Below, piece by piece: positions 1 through 5,129 of a DNA stretch of 5,129 nt. The notes under the pieces were generated by a model. That model had not been told where the DNA came from and searched no databases. It saw only the letters and a program-made list of their open reading frames with translations. Source of the DNA: Alphaproteobacteria bacterium (GTDB taxonomy: Bacteria > Pseudomonadota > Alphaproteobacteria > Micropepsales > Micropepsaceae); the NCBI GenBank assembly GCA_947455695.1, contig CANGRN010000149.1, positions 1 to 5,129 on the forward strand. The letters run 5' to 3'. Within the stretch, counting starts at the first letter, position 1. Each line of letters begins with the position of its first letter. Position numbers and translations under genes: made by a program.

Positions 1-1
1 G

Positions 2-631
2 CAGCTGCGGGGCCTGGGCCCCATCCTCAACACCTTCAACGCCAGATTCCTGGTGCTGATCCCGGATTGCTACACCAACCTTTTCACCGGCGAGCAGATT
101 GCGCCCGCCCGCCTGGATGACGCCGCTTTTGCCAGGCTGGTAGACACCACCCACCGCGTCGCCCGCATAGCCCGTGACGATTACGGGCTGCAGCTGATTT
201 TCCATCCCCATGCCCAGACCCATGTCGAGCATGAGGACCAGATCGAGAAACTCCTGGCCATGACCGATCCGGCGCTGGTCTCCATCGTGCTGGACACCGG
301 CCACCATTCCTATTGCGGCGGCGATCCGGTCGGCTTCATGAAGAAACACCATGCGCGCATTCCGTACCTGCATCTGAAAAGCGTCGACCCGGTGTTGCGG
401 GCGCGGGTGGCGGCCGAAAACATTCCCTTCGCCCAGGCGGTGGGGATGGGCATGTTCGTGGAGCCATCCCGGGGTGCGGTGGATTTCAACGCCTTGCGCG
501 ACGTGCTGCGCGACATCGACTACAGGGGCTTCGGCATTGTCGAGCAGGACATGTTCCCGGCACCCTTCGACAAGCCTTTGCCCATCGCCAAACGCACCCG
601 GTCCTACTTGCGCGAATTGGGTCTTGGATAA
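2..631 (+). CDS. Sugar-phosphate isomerase/epimerase or inosose-dehydratase-like TIM-barrel protein (5' end missing)
   Basis: The frame is open from the first bases of the window, so the N-terminus lies upstream; 209 residues are visible. An in-frame GTG at 53 is an internal valine, not a start. The visible part looks like the C-terminal two thirds of a xylose-isomerase-like TIM barrel (AP endonuclease 2 superfamily, as in IolE and ketose 3-epimerases). The family's four metal ligands can be matched to a Glu in HPHAQTHVE (codon 227-229), the Asp of LDTGH (293-295), the His of YLHLK (371-373) and the Glu of IVEQDMF (542-544). The ending EQDMFPAPFDKPLPIAKRT is typical of IolE-like proteins. Such enzymes use a divalent metal in the cytoplasm to isomerise, epimerise or dehydrate sugars, inososes or keto-sugar acids; the substrate here is not evident. 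The stop lies 15 nt before an aldolase gene, which suggests one operon. The family is fairly sure; myo-inosose-2 dehydratase activity is only one option. Confidence 0.85.
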   Translation, partial: QLRGLGPILNTFNARFLVLIPDCYTNLFTGEQIAPARLDDAAFARLVDTTHRVARIARDDYGLQLIFHPHAQTHVEHEDQIEKLLAMTDPALVSIVLDTGHHSYCGGDPVGFMKKHHARIPYLHLKSVDPVLRARVAAENIPFAQAVGMGMFVEPSRGAVDFNALRDVLRDIDYRGFGIVEQDMFPAPFDKPLPIAKRTRSYLRELGLG

Positions 632-634
632 ACC

Positions 635-639
635 AGGGA
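635..639 (+). promoter_or_regulatory. Ribosome binding site of the aldolase gene
   Basis: AGGGA lies 7 nt before the ATG at 647, within the 15-nt gap after the upstream stop codon. It supports the chosen aldolase start and translation from a shared mRNA. Confidence 0.6.
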
Positions 640-646
640 TTTCCTC

Positions 647-1429
647 ATGTCCGAACGCAGCCTGAAATTGAAACAACGCCTGAGACAGGGCGAAACCACC
701 TTTGGCGCCTGGCTGACTGTCGCCAATCCCACCATTGCCGAAATCATGGCGGGCGCCGGCTTCGACTGGGTGTTCATAGACACCGAGCATGGCGGCTTCA
801 GCAATGAAGGCTTCCAGACCTGCCTGATGGCCTTCAACGGTTCGCCCACGGTGCCGATGACGCGCGTGGCCTGGAACGATCATGTGCTGATCAAGCAGGC
901 GCTGGACATGGGCGCCGAAGGCATCCTGATCCCGATGGTGAGTTCGGCGGAGGAGGCGCGTATCGCGGTGTCCGCCTGCAAATATCCCCCGGAAGGCACG
1001 CGCGGCTTCGGGCCCCGCCGCGCTTCCGACTATGGCCGCAAGACCGATGCCTATGTCGCCCAGGCCAATGAGTCCGTCATTGTTGTGGTGCAGATCGAGC
1101 ATGTGAATGGCGTCGCCGATATCAACGGCATCCTCGATACCCCGGGCGTGGACGTGGCGTGCCTGGGCCCCACCGACCTGTCGGGTTCGGCGGGCGTGCT
1201 GCGGCAGTTTTCGCACCCCACGGTGGTGGGCGGCATGAATGCGGTGATCGCCGCCGCCAAGGCGCGCCAGATGCCCGCCAGCATCGGCATCACCTTTCCC
1301 GATGCGGAAATGGAAAAATGGTACAAGTCCGGCGCCAATTTCATCTTCTGCGGCGATGATGTGTCGCTGCTGGCGGCCTCCGCCGGCAAGTGCCTGGCCA
1401 ACATGCGCCAGATGGCAAGCGGGAAGTAA
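647..1429 (+). CDS. HpcH/HpaI-family class II aldolase (2-keto-3-deoxy acid aldolase type)
   Basis: This 260-residue protein has the normal length for the HpcH/HpaI aldolase/citrate lyase family (HpaI, GarL and RhmA types). These cytoplasmic, metal-dependent enzymes reversibly cleave 2-keto-3-deoxy or 4-hydroxy-2-keto acids to pyruvate plus an aldehyde. Family landmarks appear in order: FDWVFIDTEHGG near residues 39-50 with catalytic His48, Arg73 in MTRVAW (keto-acid binding), GAEGILIPMVSSAEEA at 89-104, the KYPPEGTRGFGPRRASDYG block at 112-130, metal ligand Glu151 in VQIEH, and metal ligand Asp177 in GPTDLSGS. These match the His, Arg, Glu and Asp roles known from HpaI and GarL. The ATG at 647 has a Shine-Dalgarno-like AGGGA 7 nt upstream. 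The gene sits between the TIM-barrel gene and the transporter with small gaps, so co-transcription is likely. Hydroxy-oxoheptanedioate, dehydro-deoxyglucarate, keto-deoxyrhamnonate or keto-deoxyarabonate are possible substrates, and sequence alone does not choose between them. Confidence 0.93.
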   Translation: MSERSLKLKQRLRQGETTFGAWLTVANPTIAEIMAGAGFDWVFIDTEHGGFSNEGFQTCLMAFNGSPTVPMTRVAWNDHVLIKQALDMGAEGILIPMVSSAEEARIAVSACKYPPEGTRGFGPRRASDYGRKTDAYVAQANESVIVVVQIEHVNGVADINGILDTPGVDVACLGPTDLSGSAGVLRQFSHPTVVGGMNAVIAAAKARQMPASIGITFPDAEMEKWYKSGANFIFCGDDVSLLAASAGKCLANMRQMASGK

Positions 1430-1431
1430 GG
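1421..1431 (+). promoter_or_regulatory. Ribosome binding site that fixes the transporter start
   Basis: GGGAAGTAAGG overlaps the aldolase stop codon (TAA at 1427-1429) and ends 6 nt before the ATG at 1438. It favours that ATG over the in-frame GTG at 1390, which lies inside the aldolase gene, and over the ATG at 1453, which has no purine-rich site. Its position also suggests translational coupling to the aldolase. Confidence 0.6.
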
Positions 1432-1437
1432 CAGCAG

Positions 1438-2724
1438 ATGCGAACCGCGCCGATGAAGGTCCCGGTTCGCTACCTGCTGGTGCTGCTGATCTTCCTGATC
1501 GCCATGGTGGTGAACCTGGACCGCAGCAATATTTCCATTGCCGGTTCCTATATCGCTGCGGATTTTCACATCTCCATCGTCCAGCTCGGCTGGTGTTTCA
1601 GCGCCTTCATGATCGGCTATGCGGCGTTCCTGATCCCCTCCGGCTGGATCGCGGGAAAATGGGGGCCCCGCCGCACCCTGACCGGCGGCCTGATCTGGTG
1701 GGGCGCGCTTACCATCGCCACGGCCCTGGTGCCGCCGGGCATGGCGAATGCGCTGTGGGTGCTGATCGGCGTGCGCTTCGTCCTGGGGCTGGGCGAGGCG
1801 CTGGCCTATCCATCCGCCAACCAGTTCATCGCCGCCTGGTTTCCCAGCACCGAGCGCGGCAAGGCCAATGCCTGGGTGCAGAGCGGCGCCCAGTTCGGCT
1901 CCGGCATAGCGCCCCCGCTGGTTGCCTTCATCATCTACACGTTCGGCTGGCACGCCGCGTTCTTTGCGTCTGCGGCCATCGGGCTGGTGATCGCGTGTCT
2001 CTGGTATCGCGCGGCGCGTGATCTGCCCGCCCAGCATTCCTGGGTGACACCGCAGGAAATGGCGCATATCCAGGCCGGCCTGCCGGTTGAAATGGACACG
2101 GTGCGCCCGCCGGTGCCCTGGAGGCGCATCTTCGGTAGCAAGGACACCTGGGGCACGGCCCTGGCCTATGCCGGGTTCGGCTATGCCGCCACCATCTTTT
2201 CCACCTGGTTCTTCATCTACCTGAAGGAAGGGCGCGGCTTCGACCTCAAGAGCAGCGCCGTGCTGGGCATGCTGCCCTTCATCGCCACCACCACCTGTTG
2301 CCTGCTGGGCGGTGTCATCAGCGACTGGCTGGTGAAGCACAAAAGTCCCTATATCGGCCGCAGCGTATTTGGCGCCTTCACCCTGGGCCTGGCCGGCATC
2401 ATCCTGATCATTGGCGGCCATGCCGAAAATGCGGTGGTGGCGTCGCTGCTGCTGGCGGCGGGGGCGGGCGCCATCTATCTGGGCCAGGCCGTCTATTATG
2501 CCGTGGCGGCCGATCTGGGCGGGCCCTATGCCGGCGTGGTGTCCGGCATGGTCAGCATGTGCGGCCAGATCGCGGGCGCGATCACCGCCTCGCTCACGCC
2601 GTTCCTGGCGACCCGCTATGGCTGGGAATATGCGTTCTATGTCGCCGCCGGCGTGACCTTTGTCTGCATCATTCCCTGGCTGTTCGTGAATCCCACGCGC
2701 GGCATCTATGTGCCGCGCGCCTAG
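1438..2724 (+). CDS. MFS transporter, anion:cation symporter (ACS) family, probable sugar-acid importer
   Basis: This is a 428-residue inner-membrane protein with a strongly hydrophobic, roughly 12-helix pattern and a charged central loop near residues 190-235. That is normal for the major facilitator superfamily. An MFS motif A variant, GWIAGKWGPRR, lies at 69-79. Helix 1 carries LDRSNISIAG with Asp28-Arg29, and helix 4 carries Arg113 and GLGE with Glu120. In the D-galactonate carrier DgoT an Asp-Arg pair, an Arg and a Glu at equivalent places couple proton to organic-anion transport. The matching set here supports H+-driven uptake of a sugar acid (hexuronate, aldonate, aldarate or similar). 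The neighbouring isomerase-like and aldolase genes fit that role. The ATG at 1438 is 8 nt after the aldolase stop and has a good ribosome binding site. The TAG stop overlaps the stop of the convergent gene. The family is secure; the substrate is inferred. Confidence 0.92.
   Translation: MRTAPMKVPVRYLLVLLIFLIAMVVNLDRSNISIAGSYIAADFHISIVQLGWCFSAFMIGYAAFLIPSGWIAGKWGPRRTLTGGLIWWGALTIATALVPPGMANALWVLIGVRFVLGLGEALAYPSANQFIAAWFPSTERGKANAWVQSGAQFGSGIAPPLVAFIIYTFGWHAAFFASAAIGLVIACLWYRAARDLPAQHSWVTPQEMAHIQAGLPVEMDTVRPPVPWRRIFGSKDTWGTALAYAGFGYAATIFSTWFFIYLKEGRGFDLKSSAVLGMLPFIATTTCCLLGGVISDWLVKHKSPYIGRSVFGAFTLGLAGIILIIGGHAENAVVASLLLAAGAGAIYLGQAVYYAVAADLGGPYAGVVSGMVSMCGQIAGAITASLTPFLATRYGWEYAFYVAAGVTFVCIIPWLFVNPTRGIYVPRA
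2696..2719. terminator. GC-rich hairpin at the convergent gene ends, possible bidirectional terminator
   Basis: CGCGCGGCA (2696-2704) pairs perfectly with TGCCGCGCG (2711-2719) across a 6-nt loop. It forms the last codons of the transporter gene and, read on the - strand, starts 2 nt after the stop codon of the opposing gene. Neither side is followed by a T-run, so it is not a standard intrinsic terminator. It could still cause pausing, or protect both mRNA ends. The arms are also constrained as codons, so chance pairing in GC-rich DNA is possible. Confidence 0.35.
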
Positions 2725-3236
2725 CGTTCGGTCTCGCTCGCGCCCATCACCCGCGGTTGCCAGCCGGGACCGTGTGCCGTCATCACCCGTTCCATGGCGA
2801 TACGCGCACCGGGCGCCAGCACGCCCAGGTCCACTTCGCGGTCGGGCAGGACCACCAGGCTGCGCCGCTTTTCGATCACCAGCACGATGACGTTGCGCAT
2901 CAGTCCCTGGGCCGCCAGGCGTTTCAGCACTGAATAGTAAGGCTCGGCGCGCCAGGGCCGGCTGACGGCGGGATCGACATGCACCGTCAGCATGCGCGGC
3001 CGCGAATCCAGCACCATCTTGCAGATGCTGGGCTTCCATTCGGGTCCCATGGTCGTGTCGTTCAGCCAGCGGCAGGAAAAATTGTGGCAGGAGGGCGGGC
3101 GGTCTTCATAGATGCGGCAGCCCGCCCCCGCCGCGAAATTGGGGCACCAGGAATCCTTTGGCTTCTCCAGCTCGGGAATGCCGAGTACCTTGCAGCACAG
3201 GGAGCAGTCGCCACATTGGCGAATTTCGGTTGTCAT
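2721..3236 (-). CDS. YkgJ-family cysteine-cluster protein (putative zinc/iron-chelating domain)
   Basis: From the ATG read at 3236 this encodes a 171-residue protein. The N-terminal half has a dense cysteine pattern: CGDCSLCC (Cys8, 11, 14, 15), then Cys31, Cys40 followed by RIYEDRPPSC (Cys50) and HNFSC (Cys55), plus Cys72. This is the signature of the YkgJ/PF03692 putative zinc- or iron-chelating domain, often annotated as Fe-S oxidoreductase-like without a proven reaction. The C-terminal half has no recognised motif. No signal peptide or membrane segment is seen, so it is probably cytoplasmic. The start at 3236 was chosen because the family begins shortly before the first Cys pair; a weak GGGAAG lies just upstream. 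Longer starts at 3290 or 3332 would add basic, unconserved-looking residues. It converges on the transporter gene with overlapping stops, and nothing links it to sugar metabolism. Confidence 0.88.
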   Translation of the reverse strand: MTTEIRQCGDCSLCCKVLGIPELEKPKDSWCPNFAAGAGCRIYEDRPPSCHNFSCRWLNDTTMGPEWKPSICKMVLDSRPRMLTVHVDPAVSRPWRAEPYYSVLKRLAAQGLMRNVIVLVIEKRRSLVVLPDREVDLGVLAPGARIAMERVMTAHGPGWQPRVMGASETER

Positions 3237-3327
3237 GGCTTCCCGGCGGCGGGCGAAGGATCTGGGGCGGTCCTGTGGCTTGCCCGGCATTGCTTGCGAT
3301 TCATCGCCCCACTTGCCCCTTGATGAC

Positions 3328-3339
3328 GGCATTTATGCC
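3328..3339. repeat. 12-bp palindrome, possible regulator half-site pair
   Basis: GGCATTTATGCC is a perfect palindrome (GGCAT, TT, ATGCC) about 104 bp before the GH51 start and 92 bp before the cysteine-cluster gene start. Its short symmetric form would suit a dimeric DNA-binding protein. It occurs once here, so chance remains possible. Confidence 0.3.
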
Positions 3340-3359
3340 ATATCCGGCCACGGGGCGCA

Positions 3360-3391
3360 TTAGCAGGCCATGGCGCAAATGCGCCTGCTAA
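3360..3391. promoter_or_regulatory. 9-bp inverted repeat, candidate operator of the GH51 gene
   Basis: TTAGCAGGC (3360-3368) and GCCTGCTAA (3383-3391) are perfect inverted copies with a 14-bp spacer, so arm centres are about 23 bp apart (roughly two helical turns). The right arm runs into a -10-like TAAACT, and the site ends 51 bp before the GH51 ATG, a place where a repressor could block transcription. An alternative smaller hairpin, GGCGC-AAAT-GCGCC (3372-3385), overlaps it. No T-run follows and no + strand gene ends nearby, so a terminator is unlikely. Confidence 0.45.
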
Positions 3392-3442
3392 ACTAACATC
3401 GCGGCAGGGCCTCGCAGCAGGTCCGCATAACAGGGGGGTGAG

Positions 3443-5014
3443 ATGAAGATTTCCCGCAGAACGGTCCTGGCCGCGTCGGCATCGGCACCCTTTATCGGCC
3501 GGGCCTCGGCGGCAACCTCCGCCGGCATCCGCATCCATAGCGCGCGGCATCGCGGGGCCATCGACAAGAACATCTTCGGCAACTTCATCGAGCATCTGGG
3601 CCGCTGCATCACCGGCGGGATTTTCGACGAAGGCTCGCCCTTGTCGGACAAGGAAGGCTTCCGCACCGACGTCATGACCGCCGTCAAGGACATGGGCGTG
3701 CCGATGCTGCGCTGGCCGGGCGGAAATTTCTCGTCCAACTACAACTGGCGCGACGGGATTGGCCCGCGTGACAAGCGCCCGCGCCGGCTGGAAATGGCCT
3801 GGGGCACGGTGGAAGACAACCGCTTCGGCACCCATGAATTCATGGACTATGTCGAGAAGGTCGGCGCCGAACCCTATATCTGCTTCAATCTCGGCACCGG
3901 CAGTTGGAGCGACGCCCAGCAATGGGTCGAATATGTCAACGGCACCCAGGACACCGAGATCACCCGGCAGCGCCGCCGCAACGGCCGCGACAAGCCCTGG
4001 AAGGTGAAATACTGGGGCCTGGGCAACGAGATGGACGGCTATTGGCAGATGGGCCATCGCTCTGCCTCCGACTATGGCGCCTTTGCGCTGGAAGCCGCCA
4101 AGCTTGCCAAGCTGACCGATCCGGACGTCAAGCTAATCGCCGCGGGATCTTCCAACTACCGCCCGGGCTCGGACTGGATCGGCTGGAACCGCACGGTGCT
4201 GGACTATCTCAAGGACTATGCCGATTACATCTCGCTGCATCTCTATGTCGGCAATGCCGGCAACGACTATGCCGACTTTGTCGCCAGCCCGATCGAGATG
4301 GACCAGAAGATCGAGACGGTGGCCGGCATCATCGATTCCGCCATGGCGACCCGCACCAATCATGTCACCGGCCAACTGGCCAATGACGGCCGGCGCATCT
4401 ACATCGCGTTCGACGAATGGAATGTGTGGTACCGCGCCCGCGGCGACGGCCAGCGCGGCCGCCGCATCCTGGAAGAGCGTTACAATCTGGAAGACGCGCT
4501 GGTGGTGGCGGGCTTCTTGAACTCGCTGGTCAACCATGCCGATGTGGTCAAGATTGCCAATCTGGCGCAGCTGGTGAACGTGATTGCACCCATCTTCACC
4601 AGCGACAAGGGACTGTTCCTGCAGACCATCTATTACCCGCTGCAATTGTTCAGCAAACACGTGAAAGGCAATAGCCTGGAACTGCTCGTGGATGGCCCGT
4701 CCTACAAGACAAAACGCTTCGACAAGGTTCCGTATATCGACGCGTCGGCGTCTCTGGATGGGGACAGTCTGGTGGTCAATGTCGTCAACCGCCACCAAGA
4801 CCAGGCCATCGATGTTGCCATCGGGCTGGAGGACAAAAGCTTCGCCGGCCCGGTCACGGTGTCGGAGGTCAACGGCCCCGACATCAAGGCGCAGAATGAT
4901 TTCGGTTCATCGCCCGTCACCGCCAAAAGCCGCCCTGTTGAAGCGCACGGCAACAGCCTGAACATCAGCCTAGCGCCGCACTCCTATACCCAGCTCAAGG
5001 CCAGGTTGGCCTGA
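3443..5014 (+). CDS. GH51 alpha-L-arabinofuranosidase with Tat-like signal peptide
   Basis: This 523-residue exported enzyme should release terminal alpha-L-arabinofuranosyl residues from arabinan, arabinoxylan or oligosaccharides by a retaining mechanism. The N-terminus SRRTVLAAS followed by a short hydrophobic run resembles a Tat signal, with likely cleavage after ASA (residue 23). The (beta/alpha)8 catalytic part follows: NIFGNFIEHLGRCI at 43-56, MLRWPGGNFSSNYNWRDGIGP at 88-108, KYWGLGNEMDG at 189-199 with acid/base Glu196, and IAFDEWNVWY at 321-330 with nucleophile Glu325. The typical GH51 C-terminal beta-domain fills about residues 330-523. Length equals a normal bacterial GH51 plus leader, with no truncation. 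The ATG at 3443 follows a G-rich AGGGGGGTGAG tract. A second exported protein starts 25 nt downstream, suggesting a polysaccharide-use operon. The family call is firm; the preferred substrate and final location (periplasm or outside) are inferred. Confidence 0.95.
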   Translation: MKISRRTVLAASASAPFIGRASAATSAGIRIHSARHRGAIDKNIFGNFIEHLGRCITGGIFDEGSPLSDKEGFRTDVMTAVKDMGVPMLRWPGGNFSSNYNWRDGIGPRDKRPRRLEMAWGTVEDNRFGTHEFMDYVEKVGAEPYICFNLGTGSWSDAQQWVEYVNGTQDTEITRQRRRNGRDKPWKVKYWGLGNEMDGYWQMGHRSASDYGAFALEAAKLAKLTDPDVKLIAAGSSNYRPGSDWIGWNRTVLDYLKDYADYISLHLYVGNAGNDYADFVASPIEMDQKIETVAGIIDSAMATRTNHVTGQLANDGRRIYIAFDEWNVWYRARGDGQRGRRILEERYNLEDALVVAGFLNSLVNHADVVKIANLAQLVNVIAPIFTSDKGLFLQTIYYPLQLFSKHVKGNSLELLVDGPSYKTKRFDKVPYIDASASLDGDSLVVNVVNRHQDQAIDVAIGLEDKSFAGPVTVSEVNGPDIKAQNDFGSSPVTAKSRPVEAHGNSLNISLAPHSYTQLKARLA

Positions 5015-5026
5015 GCAACGCCAGCC

Positions 5027-5032
5027 GAGGAA
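5027..5032 (+). promoter_or_regulatory. Ribosome binding site of the 3'-end gene
   Basis: GAGGAA lies 7 nt before the ATG at 5040, within the 25-nt gap after the GH51 stop. It supports a real gene start here even though only 30 codons are visible. Confidence 0.65.
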
Positions 5033-5039
5033 CCGGATC

Positions 5040-5129
5040 ATGCACATCAGATATCTTGCGCCGCTCGCCGCGATCCTTCCGGCCATGCTGTGCCTTGCGG
5101 CATCGGCGCAAACCACGCGGCCCGCCCCC
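5040..5129 (+). CDS. N-terminus of an exported protein (3' end beyond the window)
   Basis: The first 30 codons of a gene running off the window are visible. MHIRYLAPLAAILPAMLCLA reads as a Sec-type signal peptide: a basic residue (Arg4), a hydrophobic core, then AASAQ, with likely cleavage after ASA (residue 23) and a mature Gln start. Cys18 is preceded by AML, which is not a lipobox, so a lipoprotein is unlikely. A strong ribosome binding site and the 25-nt gap place it in the same operon as the GH51 enzyme. By context it may be another glycoside hydrolase or related secreted carbohydrate enzyme, but the visible sequence shows no catalytic domain and the function is unknown. Confidence 0.8.
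   Translation, partial: MHIRYLAPLAAILPAMLCLAASAQTTRPAP

Larger units (their letters stand above)
3237..3442. promoter_or_regulatory. Divergent intergenic region with promoters of the cysteine-cluster and GH51 genes
   Basis: This 206-bp gap separates two divergently read genes, so both promoters should lie here. It is more AT-rich around 3320-3400 than the flanks. It holds a 12-bp palindrome (3328-3339) and a 9-bp inverted repeat (3360-3391). A weak -10-like TAAACT (3389-3394) for the + strand overlaps the right arm of the repeat, but I see no good -35 at the right distance. No convincing sigma-70 promoter can be assigned on either strand. Confidence 0.55.

Noticed and set aside
53..55. GTG at 53 as the start of the first gene
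   Set aside because: The frame is open and protein-like upstream to the window edge, and a start here would remove the first part of the TIM barrel.
1390..1437. Upstream GTG start extending the transporter by 16 residues
   Set aside because: The added stretch is polar, overlaps the end of the aldolase gene, and lacks a ribosome binding site. The ATG at 1438 has one and gives a normal N-terminus leading into helix 1.
1051..3039. A 662-codon open frame on the - strand across the aldolase and transporter genes
   Set aside because: It is antisense to two well-recognised genes and rich in Gly, Ala, His, Asp, Gln and Arg with no domain pattern, as expected for the shadow of high-GC codons. It also runs into the YkgJ gene in another frame.
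3334..3343. Extended -10-like TGG-CATAAA on the - strand for the cysteine-cluster gene
   Set aside because: It has only four of six consensus matches and no -35 element at a suitable distance.
3313..3346. Possible sigma-70 promoter using TTGCCC or TTGATG with TATGCC or TATCCG
   Set aside because: Spacings are about 15 bp and matches to the consensus are poor, so it is not better than chance in this region.
3233..4057. A 274-codon open frame on the - strand opposite the GH51 gene
   Set aside because: It is antisense to conserved GH51 catalytic sequence, has no recognisable motif, and its composition fits a codon-bias shadow.
4133..4798. A 221-codon open frame on the - strand opposite the GH51 gene
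   Set aside because: It has no domain features and lies fully inside a confirmed gene on the other strand.

Overview
The sequence is GC-rich with codon use to match. Its families (an IolE-like TIM-barrel protein, an HpcH/HpaI aldolase, an ACS-type MFS carrier, a YkgJ-type cysteine-cluster protein and a Tat-exported GH51 enzyme) suggest a carbohydrate-using Gram-negative bacterium. It is most likely an alphaproteobacterium, but this is inferred from gene style and not from a phylogenetic marker. Coding density is very high, and the only sizeable non-coding stretch is about 206 bp.

Left part (2-2724, + strand): three closely spaced genes look like one catabolic operon. They are the 3' part of a sugar-phosphate isomerase/epimerase or inosose-dehydratase-like TIM barrel, an HpcH/HpaI class II aldolase (647-1429), and an MFS transporter of the anion:cation symporter family (1438-2724). 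Gaps are 15 and 8 nt, and each downstream gene has a Shine-Dalgarno-like site. A reasonable reading is that the carrier imports a sugar acid or similar anion, the TIM-barrel enzyme rearranges or dehydrates it, and the aldolase cleaves a 2-keto(-3-deoxy) acid to pyruvate plus an aldehyde. The exact substrate cannot be read from the sequence.

Middle (2721-3236, - strand): a YkgJ-family zinc/iron-chelating cysteine-cluster protein converges on the transporter gene. The two stop codons overlap inside one CTAG, and a GC-rich 9-bp hairpin lies just beside them. The gene has no obvious metabolic link to its neighbours.

Right part (3237-5129, + strand): a divergent intergenic region carries a 9-bp inverted repeat and a 12-bp palindrome, both candidate regulator sites. 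It leads into a GH51 alpha-L-arabinofuranosidase with a Tat-like signal peptide and both catalytic glutamates. Another exported protein, cut by the window end, starts 25 nt later. This looks like the start of a hemicellulose or pectin side-chain (arabinan/arabinoxylan) degradation operon.

I see no mobile element, CRISPR array, RNA gene or clearly novel system. The most useful leads are the unassigned substrate of the left operon, the candidate operator in front of the GH51 gene, and the overlapping convergent gene ends with their hairpin.
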